Source of the DNA: a bacterium
GTDB taxonomy: Bacteria > Desulfobacterota > DSWW01
Reading direction: 5' to 3'
Length of the DNA stretch: 13,341 nt
NCBI GenBank assembly: GCA_030609865.1
Contig: JAUWSZ010000018.1
Coordinates: 1-13,341 of the forward strand
Below the pieces are notes generated by a model. The model ran no database searches and was not told where the DNA came from. It saw only the letters and a program-made list of their open reading frames with translations. A program made the translations under genes and the position numbers. Shown in pieces: positions 6,225 through 12,705 of this stretch; position 1 is the first letter of the stretch, and every line of letters starts with the position of its first letter.

Positions 6225-6686
6225 ATGCGGCTGTACCTTGTTCGACATGGAGAGGCCCTGCCCAAGGAGGTGGATCCGGAGCGGGGGCTGAGCGAAGAGG
6301 GAAGACAGGCTGCCGAGAAGGTGGCGGCCCTTCTGAAGGGGCAGGCCGTCGAGGTGGAGGCGGTCTGGGAGAGCGGCAAGAAGAGGGCCACCCAGACGGC
6401 TGAAATCATGGCGGGTGCATTGACCTCGAAGGCCGGAGTCGTTCGGCAGCCCGGGATGGCCCCAATGGACCCGGTGACCCCGATTATCGAGAAGCTCTCA
6501 TCCCTGGAAGGGGACTACATGCTCGTGGGCCACATGCCCTTCCTCGCGATCCTCGCCTCTCGTCTGATCCTGGGCATGGAAGACCCGGATGTGGTCCTTT
6601 TCCGGGAGGTGACCGTGGTGTGTCTCGAGAAGGGCGCGAACGGCCAATGGGCCGTGGGTTGGATGGTTACGCCCGGCCTGCTGTGA
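6225..6686 (+). CDS. sixA: SixA-type phosphohistidine phosphatase (histidine phosphatase family)
   Basis: A 153-residue protein with start ATG at 6225 and GGAG at 6215-6218. The N-terminal LVRHGEA carries the catalytic R7-H8-G motif. KKRATQTAEIM supplies the second conserved arginine (R54), and VGHMPF holds the second catalytic histidine (H103). The short length with no helical insert fits SixA, which removes phosphate from histidine on phosphorelay HPt domains or PTS proteins in the cytosol. It begins 14 bases after the nucleotidyltransferase gene and ends 39 bases before the O-antigen ligase gene, so it is probably in the same operon. The substrate here is unknown. Confidence 0.85.
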   Translation: MRLYLVRHGEALPKEVDPERGLSEEGRQAAEKVAALLKGQAVEVEAVWESGKKRATQTAEIMAGALTSKAGVVRQPGMAPMDPVTPIIEKLSSLEGDYMLVGHMPFLAILASRLILGMEDPDVVLFREVTVVCLEKGANGQWAVGWMVTPGLL

Positions 6687-6725
6687 TGAACAGGACCCAA
6701 AGGATCCGTAATCTACACGACTCGA

Positions 6726-9700
6726 ATGGAAGATCAACCTTCTTCTGAAGACAGTGGCTCGCAGTCCGGCACGGGGGTAAGAAGGAAGCGGGTCAAGCGG
6801 TCCCGAAGAAAGCGTCGACCCGCCTGGCGCCGTGCGCTCGACAAGTGGACGGCCTTTGACGCCTCCGACGTGGCCGGGGTGTTGGGCCTCCTGATCGAGG
6901 GGCTGCTCATCGCCATGCTCGTGCTGGCGCCCCTGCCCCTGGGCTCGGTCGCCCCGTGGGCGCGCGCGATCCTCTTCCTTGGTGCTTGCCTTCTCCTGTG
7001 CCTCTGGGTCGTGAGATCTTCCCTCTTGGGAAGGCTCGAGATCGTGAGGACCCCGGTCTGGTTCTTTGTGGCCGGCTATCTTCTGATTCTGTGTCTCCAG
7101 TTGATTCCCCTGCCCCACTTCCTTCTCTCCGGCGTCTCGCCAAAGACTGCGGAACTCTACGCCGGGCTCGTGCCGGGTTACCCGGGGCCCTCCGGCATGA
7201 TGTCCGTCACGATGAACCCCCATGCCACCGTCCAGGAGATCTTCCGGGTACTCACGTTTGCGATCGTCCTCTTCGTCTTTCTGAACCATTTTCGGGACCG
7301 GCGCCAGATCGCGAGAGTCCTCTGGGCCCTGGTCGCGGTCGGCCTGTTCCAGGCCTTCTACGGCCTGGCCGAGAAGTTCTCCGGGAACCCCCACATCTTC
7401 TGGATCGTTCCTCGCGACACGGTGAGCGTTCACGGCACGTATTACAACCGCAACCACTTCGCGGGCCTGATGGAGATGCTCACCCCCGCGGTCTTCGGCT
7501 TCTTTCTGGCCTCGCTCGCCACCCGGAGCCGATCCTGGAGGTCCACCCAGCAGACCCTGTTCCAGCGGATCGAGCGTGCCCTGTCCAAGGGGAGGGGGTA
7601 CCGGAACCTGCTCCTGGGGATGGTCGTGGCGGCCATGTTTCTCGCCGGGGCGCTCTCCCTGTCCCGGGGAGGCGCCACGGGGCTGCTGGTCGGGTTTCTC
7701 GTCCTTTTCAGCTTCACCCGGGGCAGGGGAGAGAAGAGGGAAAGGATCGTCCGGGTTTTCGTCCTCGTCCTGCTGATGGCCCTGGGCCTCCTGTTCTACC
7801 GGGGCGTGGAAGGGATCGTCGACCGGTTCGAGCAACTCGCCGAGGAGAATTCCTCCTGGGAGGGCAGGCAAGCGCTGCGCCAGGCAGGGGCCCGCATGTT
7901 CGGGGACTTTCCGCTGCTGGGCGTGGGTGGGGGGGCCTTCAAGTACGTGTTTCCCGCCTACCAGCCGGAGCGCTACGGGAACAAGGTGGCCCGCTATCTC
8001 CACAACGACTGGCTCCAGGTGGCCTGTGAGACCGGCGTGCTGGGAGCGGCCGTTGCCTACGGGGGCATCGGGGTCTTCCTAGTCGTTCTGTTCCGAGGTA
8101 TGCGAAGGCGGCAGGACCCGTACTGCCGGCTGATATTTGCCGGGGCCTTTGCGGGCGTCGTCGCCATGCTGCTTCACAGCCTGGTCGACTTCAACCTGTA
8201 CATGGTGACCGCCAACGGCCTGGTCTTTACGGTCCTGCTCGGGATCTGCCACACGGCTGCCCACATGAAAGGGCGCTCCCAGGGTTCTGACGAGACCTTC
8301 CGGGTGAGGGTGATCGAGATCCGTGGGGTGGGGCTTCGTGTCGGGGTGCCCGTGATTGTGCTCGCGGCGTGCCTGGCGGGATTGATTCTTCCGGCCAGGG
8401 CCGGGATGGCGGACATCGCCTTCAACCGGCACCGGACCTGGGCCCGGGGCACCCCGGAGCTCTACTTCTTCTGGGAATGCGTCCGTCCGGACGAGGAGGA
8501 GGCCGGGGAGGCGCTGGCGCGGGCCCTCGAGCTTCAGCCCGGCTCGCCGGAGTACAACTTCGCCCGGGGGCTCGACCAGGTGGAATCGATCAGGGAGGAA
8601 ATCCTGTCGGCGGCCCGGCAGAGGGCCCGCGCAGTGTACCTTCAAGAACCCTTTCTGAGCCCTGCCGATGATACGGTCCGGGCCCTCGCCCTGGACATAT
8701 CCCAGGCGGTCAAGGAGGATACGGCCCTCCCGGACGAGGAGAGCGAGGAGTTTCAGGGATTGGTGTCGACGTTCACCGACCCGGCGAGGAGGCAGATGCA
8801 GAGAGAGATCCGGGCCGATCTCGATGTGGCGGAGCGATCCCATAGGAAGGCGATGCGGATTGCGCCCACCGTGCCCTGGTACCGGATGAGCCTTGCCATG
8901 GCCTACGCCGATCTGCTCGGTCCCGGGCCTGCGCTCGCCGCGGAGAGGCCGAAGGTGGACGCGTTGGTCGAGGAGGCCCTTGCCCTGGCCCCGGGGCGGC
9001 CGGCAAGCCTGTTCCCGGCGGCCCGTTACTATGCGAGGGGGATCCTGGAGGAGGCGGGCCGGCTCGACGCGGGGCGGGAGAGGGATCGGCAGGTGCTGGC
9101 CATGTTCCGGAAGGCCCTGCACGCAGAGCCTGGCAGCTACGCCTATGCCACGTATGAGTTCCTCGTGGGGGAGGCAAGGGCCGATCCCGGGGTCCTCTTC
9201 GAGATTACCCCGGACACGCTCGGGGCTCAGCGGAAGCTCCAGCGGTTTTTCAGGAAGAGGGGCATGTGGCCCGAGGCCCTCGAGGCGACGGAGAACGTGC
9301 TCGCGCTCCTTGGAATCGATCCCCGGGGCCCGGGCATCCCGGACATGCAGCCTGACTCGCTCGAGTTCAAGCTTGGCAGCATGACGACCAAGCAGCAGGT
9401 GCGTACCCTGCAGAGGTTGGGGATGATCGAGCCCTGGCGCGGTGCGTTGGAAAGGTACGGGTCTTTCGTCACGATTCAGTGCGGTGGCTTCCTCGAGAGA
9501 GCCTCCCGGTACGCGAGCCTGGGAAGGCTTGCAGAGGCGATGAAGTGGTGTACCGATTGCCTCGACAAGGACTGGAACCACCTGGATGCCTTCTTGACGA
9601 TGACCGAGATCGAGCTGCTCCCCGGTGCCATCGCGGGCAGGGACGGCGAGGCCGATCTGTTCAAGGAACTCCTGCGCCTGGAGCAAGCCCACCCCGAACT

Positions 9701-10571
9701 GGGCCGGGCAGACTGTGAACGACTCGGCGATATCCTCACGCGGCTGACCCCCGAGACGCCTGTCGACTATCTGGAGGCGAGGCTGGTCGAGGCGGTCATG
9801 AAGCGGGGTTGCGGCGATCCGGAAGGGGCTGCGAGGATCTTGAAGGCCCTGCTTCTGGTCGATGCCAAGCCGTTTGTCTACTGGCATCAGAGGCACGTGC
9901 TTCACTACCACCTGGGCAAATCCCTGGAGATGTCCGGATCGGGCCGGGAGGCCGCCGCCGAGTACGAGAGGGCCCTGGAGCTTGCGCCTGCCCACAGGTC
10001 CTCGCTGGAACGGCTCGTGGCCTTGGGGCTGGGCGACGAGGTGCTGGGAGAGAGGGAGGACGCGCCCGACCCGGCCGTGGACGACGAGACGGTGCCGGAG
10101 GAGGGGCCGGAAACGCCGACCGTGAGGGAGCGGTTGCAGGGAATCACCCCGGAGAAGTCATGGGGCATAGACCTCGAGGGCAAGGTCAGGTTCCTGGGGG
10201 TCACGCTCGAGGGGTCGGAAGGCCCATCCGGCTTCACGGCGAGGTACTTCTGGGAAGTCACTGCCGACCTGGACCCGAGGGACTACTACGCTGGGTACCG
10301 ATACTTCGATGCGGAAGGAAACCGCATCTACCAGGAATGGAGGAACCTGTTTCCTGATCCCGAGAAATACGGAGAGAATCTGGACGGCGGCATCGGGACC
10401 GTCCTCACGCACTGGCACTACCTGCCCTTCCCTCGCGAGATACCCGGGGAGGTTCGAATTCTGGTCGGGAAGAAGCGGAAGGGCAAGCTCACTCACCGGC
10501 CCCTACAATCGATTTCCAGGGATCGATGGCTGATCCTGGGCCTCCCCGCCGAGGGCACAACACTTAATTAA
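6726..10571 (+). CDS. O-antigen ligase (Wzy_C) membrane protein fused to TPRs and a C-terminal beta-rich domain
   Basis: A 1281-residue protein. Residues 1-45 are a very basic cytosolic tail (RRKRVKRSRRKRRPAWRR). From about 50 to 520 there are roughly a dozen hydrophobic segments with the Wzy_C/O-antigen ligase signatures: GTYYNRNHFAG (237-247), ALSLSRGG (309-316), FPLLGVGGGAF (about 395-405) and YLHNDWLQ (424-431), plus a last span after LVDFNLYM. Residues about 560-1100 are soluble, with TPR-like helices such as AMRIAPTVPWYRMSLAMAYA, ALVEEALALAPGRPASLFPA, ALHAEPGSYAYAT and EYERALELAPAHRSSL. The final 170 residues look like a beta sandwich with W-containing strands (FTARYFWEVTADL, FDAEGNRIYQEWRNL, PREIPGEVRILVGKK). 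These enzymes transfer or polymerise lipid-linked glycans on the periplasmic face of the inner membrane. The start has only a weak ribosome site. Confidence 0.85.
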   Translation: MEDQPSSEDSGSQSGTGVRRKRVKRSRRKRRPAWRRALDKWTAFDASDVAGVLGLLIEGLLIAMLVLAPLPLGSVAPWARAILFLGACLLLCLWVVRSSLLGRLEIVRTPVWFFVAGYLLILCLQLIPLPHFLLSGVSPKTAELYAGLVPGYPGPSGMMSVTMNPHATVQEIFRVLTFAIVLFVFLNHFRDRRQIARVLWALVAVGLFQAFYGLAEKFSGNPHIFWIVPRDTVSVHGTYYNRNHFAGLMEMLTPAVFGFFLASLATRSRSWRSTQQTLFQRIERALSKGRGYRNLLLGMVVAAMFLAGALSLSRGGATGLLVGFLVLFSFTRGRGEKRERIVRVFVLVLLMALGLLFYRGVEGIVDRFEQLAEENSSWEGRQALRQAGARMFGDFPLLGVGGGAFKYVFPAYQPERYGNKVARYLHNDWLQVACETGVLGAAVAYGGIGVFLVVLFRGMRRRQDPYCRLIFAGAFAGVVAMLLHSLVDFNLYMVTANGLVFTVLLGICHTAAHMKGRSQGSDETFRVRVIEIRGVGLRVGVPVIVLAACLAGLILPARAGMADIAFNRHRTWARGTPELYFFWECVRPDEEEAGEALARALELQPGSPEYNFARGLDQVESIREEILSAARQRARAVYLQEPFLSPADDTVRALALDISQAVKEDTALPDEESEEFQGLVSTFTDPARRQMQREIRADLDVAERSHRKAMRIAPTVPWYRMSLAMAYADLLGPGPALAAERPKVDALVEEALALAPGRPASLFPAARYYARGILEEAGRLDAGRERDRQVLAMFRKALHAEPGSYAYATYEFLVGEARADPGVLFEITPDTLGAQRKLQRFFRKRGMWPEALEATENVLALLGIDPRGPGIPDMQPDSLEFKLGSMTTKQQVRTLQRLGMIEPWRGALERYGSFVTIQCGGFLERASRYASLGRLAEAMKWCTDCLDKDWNHLDAFLTMTEIELLPGAIAGRDGEADLFKELLRLEQAHPELGRADCERLGDILTRLTPETPVDYLEARLVEAVMKRGCGDPEGAARILKALLLVDAKPFVYWHQRHVLHYHLGKSLEMSGSGREAAAEYERALELAPAHRSSLERLVALGLGDEVLGEREDAPDPAVDDETVPEEGPETPTVRERLQGITPEKSWGIDLEGKVRFLGVTLEGSEGPSGFTARYFWEVTADLDPRDYYAGYRYFDAEGNRIYQEWRNLFPDPEKYGENLDGGIGTVLTHWHYLPFPREIPGEVRILVGKKRKGKLTHRPLQSISRDRWLILGLPAEGTTLN

Positions 10572-10643
10572 TTGTTATCATTACACTTTCCGTGGCAACC
10601 CATGAGTTTTTTTGAATTCCTCCACTTTTTTTCAAGAAAGTGC

Positions 10644-10672
10644 TTGACAACCAATGCCGGGTGTATTAATTT
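10644..10672 (+). promoter_or_regulatory. Predicted sigma-70 promoter of the MarR gene
   Basis: A perfect TTGACA at 10644-10649 is followed after 17 bases by TAATTT at 10667-10672. The start site would fall within the palindrome at 10673-10689. The region 10572-10690 is markedly AT-rich compared with the GC-rich flanks. I see no gene in 10572-10705 and no clear terminator for the preceding gene. Confidence 0.6.
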
Positions 10673-10689
10673 ATTTGTAAGATACAAAT
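10673..10689. promoter_or_regulatory. MarR-type operator palindrome ATTTGTA-N3-TACAAAT, copy 1
   Basis: ATTTGTA-AGA-TACAAAT has two perfect 7-base arms. It directly follows the -10 box and overlaps the expected start of transcription, ending just before the GGAG ribosome site of the MarR gene. A bound dimer here would block its own promoter. The same arms recur at 11208-11224. Confidence 0.65.
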
Positions 10690-10705
10690 TTTGGAGACAG
10701 CAAGT

Positions 10706-11191
10706 ATGGTTCACGCACCCTTAGAGTTTGACACGATCGTTCAGGAGTTTGGGGAACTCCTCTCGGTGATGATTCGATCGTTCGTAGCCTTCGAGAGGAG
10801 TGAGATTTTCTGTTGTGGGGTCACCATGCCGCAGTGCTCAACGATCCTGGGCATCGGAGAAAAAGGGACGATGACCATGAATGCCTTGAGCGAATGGATG
10901 AGCCTGGCGACGAGCACGATGACGAGGATCACGGACAATCTGGTAAGGGACGGATATGTCGCACGCGCCCAGGATCTTCAAGACCGGCGGGTCGTGCAGG
11001 TGTCCCTGACCGAAAAGGGAGAGCAGCTCTTCCAGGCCATCAATCAGATCTACGATGAGTACCACCGAAAGATCGTGGAGAACATCCCGGCCGAGGAACT
11101 GCACCAGGTTGTGGAATCCCTGACCATGCTGATCGAGGCGATCAAGAAAACGCCGCTGCTGGAGAATCAAGGTTGCGCTGAAGAGAGCTAA
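10706..11191 (+). CDS. MarR-family transcriptional regulator
   Basis: A 161-residue winged-helix regulator. ATG at 10706 is preferred, nine bases after GGAG (10693-10696); a TTG at 10691 would add five residues but overlaps that ribosome site. Residues about 58-83 form the helix-turn-helix (MNALSEWMSLATSTMTRITD). The wing carries the family's D-R-R signature (LQDRRVVQVSLTEKG, about 91-105), and helices at both ends form the dimer interface. A cysteine group, C36-C37 and C44 (FCCGVTMPQCSTIL), lies at the start of the DNA-binding core, where it could sense oxidants, electrophiles or metals; this is inference. Matching palindromes upstream (10673) and downstream (11208) suggest it controls itself and the two following small genes. 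Confidence 0.9.
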   Translation: MVHAPLEFDTIVQEFGELLSVMIRSFVAFERSEIFCCGVTMPQCSTILGIGEKGTMTMNALSEWMSLATSTMTRITDNLVRDGYVARAQDLQDRRVVQVSLTEKGEQLFQAINQIYDEYHRKIVENIPAEELHQVVESLTMLIEAIKKTPLLENQGCAEES

Positions 11192-11207
11192 AAAAAATTT
11201 CGATATT

Positions 11208-11271
11208 ATTTGTATATTACAAATTACGCAGACTACAAATTAAGTACCATACAAATTGTGCAGGCACAAAC
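11208..11271. promoter_or_regulatory. Tandem array of TACAAAT half-sites upstream of the small membrane-protein genes
   Basis: The array begins with a full palindrome, ATTTGTA-TAT-TACAAAT (11208-11224), with the same arms as the site in front of the MarR gene. Further exact TACAAAT half-sites start at 11234 and 11250, exactly 16 bases apart, and a degenerate CACAAAC starts at 11265. The last is part of another inverted repeat, TTGTGC-AG-GCACAA (11256-11269). The left arms of the middle sites are degenerate. The layout predicts cooperative binding of several MarR dimers between the regulator and the following genes. A promoter probably lies within it, but I cannot assign its boxes. Confidence 0.6.
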
Positions 11272-11308
11272 TAAAGATCAACCAACAACCTGAAAGGAGG
11301 TAAAGGTC

Positions 11309-11503
11309 ATGCAAGCAAACGCGGGTGCACTGAGGAAGAACGTAATGCCGACCCTCCCTCGGATTCTGGAAGCAGCACGAGAGAAGCTGACGAGGGAGAG
11401 GGTGGCGGAGGCTGGGGTCATTGCCGCGACCGTAGCGGCCATCCTGATTCTTTCCACTGCGCTCCAGCTCGGGCTGGAGCGGTACACGATCGCAGGAATG
11501 TAA
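11309..11503 (+). CDS. Small single-span membrane protein A (MQAN family, unrecognised)
   Basis: A 64-residue protein with a strong AAAGGAGG ribosome site at 11293-11300, eight bases before ATG. Residues 1-33 are charged and probably amphipathic (LPRILEAAREKLTRERVAE). Residues 35-56 form one membrane span (AGVIAATVAAILILSTALQL), and it ends ERYTIAGM. I do not recognise the family. The protein and its leader resemble those of the next gene: both start MQAN, have EA-x-R before the span, AG at its start, and a TI-x-G segment after it. The gene follows the array of MarR-type sites, so regulation by that protein is likely. Its size and single span suggest a regulatory or stress-response membrane peptide; no activity can be assigned. 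Confidence 0.75.
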   Translation: MQANAGALRKNVMPTLPRILEAAREKLTRERVAEAGVIAATVAAILILSTALQLGLERYTIAGM

Positions 11504-11538
11504 TTCGCAGTATCGTGTCCTGAAAGGAGGTTATCAAT

Positions 11539-11763
11539 ATGCAGGCGAACACGGATGTGTTGACCAACGAGGTACAGGTCCTTCCCCTGGACTGGGAAGC
11601 GACCCGATGCTGGGCACAGAGCAGGCTACAATCGGCAGGGATCGCGGTAGCCGGCTTTGCAGCCTTTCTGGGGCTCGTGGGCCTGGTTGAGTATGCTATG
11701 TACCAGGCGGTCGAGAGCTGGACGATCAGCGGGGTGGGAGCCTCGGTCTTCGGCTACTTCTGA
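11539..11763 (+). CDS. Small single-span membrane protein B, paralogue of A
   Basis: A 74-residue protein beginning MQANTDVLTNEV. Its ribosome site and context (CCTGAAAGGAGGT at 11519-11531) are identical to those of the preceding gene, and the two genes are 35 bases apart. A single membrane span covers about 33-55 (AGIAVAGFAAFLGLVGLVEY). The C-terminus after ESWTISG adds ten residues, GASVFGYF-like, absent from protein A. Similarity to protein A is moderate and spread over the whole length, so the duplication is not recent. No known family was recognised. It lies in the same probable transcript as protein A, so the two may assemble together in the membrane. Confidence 0.75.
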   Translation: MQANTDVLTNEVQVLPLDWEATRCWAQSRLQSAGIAVAGFAAFLGLVGLVEYAMYQAVESWTISGVGASVFGYF

Positions 11764-11809
11764 GTGCGGGGCTCAAATAGCGTCAACGGCAAGCGTGTCG
11801 CACACTGGT

Positions 11810-11842
11810 GGATATTGCGAGCCGAAGGCGTGGCAATCCCCC
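11810..11842 (+). repeat. GGATATTGCGAG...GGCAATCTCC repeat, copy 6
   Basis: It reads GGATATTGCGAGCCGAAGGC then GTGGCAATCCCCC, very close to 4333-4365. The preceding GTGTCGCACAC is also shared in part with that copy. It opens the second repeat cluster, which fills the 258-bp spacer 11764-12021. No gene is seen there. Confidence 0.73.
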
Positions 11843-11853
11843 GGCTTCCGAGT

Positions 11854-11899
11854 TCGGGGACAGCCACCGATCTCAATGTAGTTAAGTGGCTGTCCCCGA
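11854..11899. repeat. Strong hairpin with 14-bp perfect arms (TCGGGGACAGCCAC / GTGGCTGTCCCCGA)
   Basis: The left arm (11854-11867) and right arm (11886-11899) are perfect complements across an 18-base centre. This looks like a REP/BIME-type palindrome of the 'GTGGCTGTCCCC' class, often scattered by REP-associated transposases; none is encoded in the window. It might also serve as a transcription barrier after the small membrane-protein genes. Confidence 0.65.
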
Positions 11900-11910
11900 T
11901 CTTCCCCGCA

Positions 11911-11978
11911 CAGCACCTTGGCCGTCATCCTCGCGCATGCGGGGATCCAGGGGAGTCGTGGGGAGGGGAATCGACCCC
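11911..11978. repeat. Composite repeat, second copy
   Basis: CAGCACCTTGGCCGT (as at 3580-3594) leads into a CGTCATCCCCGCG-type palindrome (11921-11948), then a purine-rich block ending ATCGACCCC, matching the composite at 3234-3289. The cluster therefore combines pieces found separately in the 3.2-3.6 kb spacer. Confidence 0.65.
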
Positions 11979-11991
11979 GGCGACGACGCGC

Positions 11992-12017
11992 GAGATCGGT
12001 GGCTGTCCCCGATCTTC
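11992..12017. repeat. Third arm of the GTGGCTGTCCCC family, with its own small hairpin
   Basis: Bases 11999-12017 repeat 11886-11904 exactly, and 11992-12011 is a perfect 20-base inverted copy of 11855-11874. It also contains AGATCGG (11993-11999) and CCGATCT (12009-12015), a 7-bp stem. It ends five bases past the stop of the minus-strand lipoprotein gene, so it could act as that gene's 3' hairpin, although no T-run follows. Confidence 0.6.
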
Positions 12018-12021
12018 TCCT

Positions 12022-12579
12022 CTACTGAAGCGAGCCCGTGGCTGGTACGCCCACCGTGCATGGGGGGTTAACCAGCGGAACGGGAGGTTGGATACTCTGG
12101 ACCGTAACAGTAAAAGCGGCGTCCACCCTGGTGGCCGAGACGGGGCAGAGGATTCCGGACACACGGGCAGTCACTGTTACCTCTCCTACACCAGGAACTT
12201 GGATGCGGATCCCCTGGATGGGGTCCTCCACCGTGAGTCTCAGGGCCCCGCCGCTTGAGGACAATCTTCCTGTTACCTCTCCCACGAAGGGCAGCGTGAC
12301 CGTGAAATCTTCATCCGGGAGGTCCGTCAAAGCCGGCAGAGTGACCGGCCCGTAAGGGTCCCGATCGATCAGACCGTTGAAAAGACCGCCTGCGCATCCG
12401 TCGGTGATCCCGCCCACGTTCACCGTAAAGGAGTAATCGCCCCCTTCGAAGTCTTCGAGGGCGGGGCAGTTGAGTTCCTGGATGATGACCTCGCTCTCAT
12501 CTCCACACTGCGCGACGAACAGGACCAGCGCAAACAGGAGGATGAATTTCAACCATGTTGACCGAAGCATGTTGCTCAT
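12022..12579 (-). CDS. Probable exported lipoprotein of unknown function
   Basis: The 185-residue protein starts at the ATG complementary to 12577-12579, with AAGGAG (complement of 12586-12591) at good spacing. An upstream start that adds 12 residues has no better ribosome site. Residues 1-24 form a signal sequence, STWLKFILLFALVLFVAQC, with Cys25 as the likely lipidated residue. The box VAQC has glutamine at -1, which is unusual for signal peptidase II, so lipid attachment is likely but not certain. The mature part is rich in glycine, valine and threonine and beta-like (YSFTVNVGGITDGCAGGLF, FTVTLPFVGEVTGRL), with several more cysteines (CPAL, DGCAG, GILCPVS, PPCTVG) that could form disulfides. 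No family was recognised. It is divergent from the next gene. Confidence 0.75.
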   Translation of the reverse strand: MSNMLRSTWLKFILLFALVLFVAQCGDESEVIIQELNCPALEDFEGGDYSFTVNVGGITDGCAGGLFNGLIDRDPYGPVTLPALTDLPDEDFTVTLPFVGEVTGRLSSSGGALRLTVEDPIQGIRIQVPGVGEVTVTARVSGILCPVSATRVDAAFTVTVQSIQPPVPLVNPPCTVGVPATGSLQ

Positions 12580-12629
12580 ACCGGGCTCCTTCTTGCAAAA
12601 AAGGTTGAGAAACAAGGTGGAATTTCACT

Positions 12630-12658
12630 ATCATCCAATCTGAAGGCTTTTTTGTAAA
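12630..12658 (-). promoter_or_regulatory. Possible promoter of the lipoprotein gene
   Basis: On the minus strand, TTTACA (12658-12653) and GATGAT (12635-12630) are 17 bases apart, about 50 bases before the gene. The -10 match is only moderate. Confidence 0.3.
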
Positions 12659-12705
12659 GCAGACCCTCAGTAAGGAAGTCGACCACAGGAAAAAGGGAGA
12701 ACCGT

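Noticed and set aside
8079..9995. Long minus-strand open frame (638 codons) inside the O-antigen ligase/TPR gene
   Set aside because: Proline/arginine/glycine/histidine-rich composition and no ribosome site or domain pattern; a shadow of the plus-strand gene. The same applies to the minus-strand frame at 6498-8003.
10559..10576. Imperfect palindrome around TTAATTAA at the end of the ligase gene as a terminator
   Set aside because: The stem would be nearly all A-T with two mismatches and no T-run follows, so termination there is not supported.
11191..11210. A-run after the MarR stop as part of a terminator
   Set aside because: There is no GC-rich stem before it and it is an A-run rather than a T-run on the coding strand; read-through into the small genes remains possible.
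12038..12355. Plus-strand frame opposite the lipoprotein gene
   Set aside because: The minus strand has the ribosome site, signal sequence and cysteine box; the plus frame has none of these.
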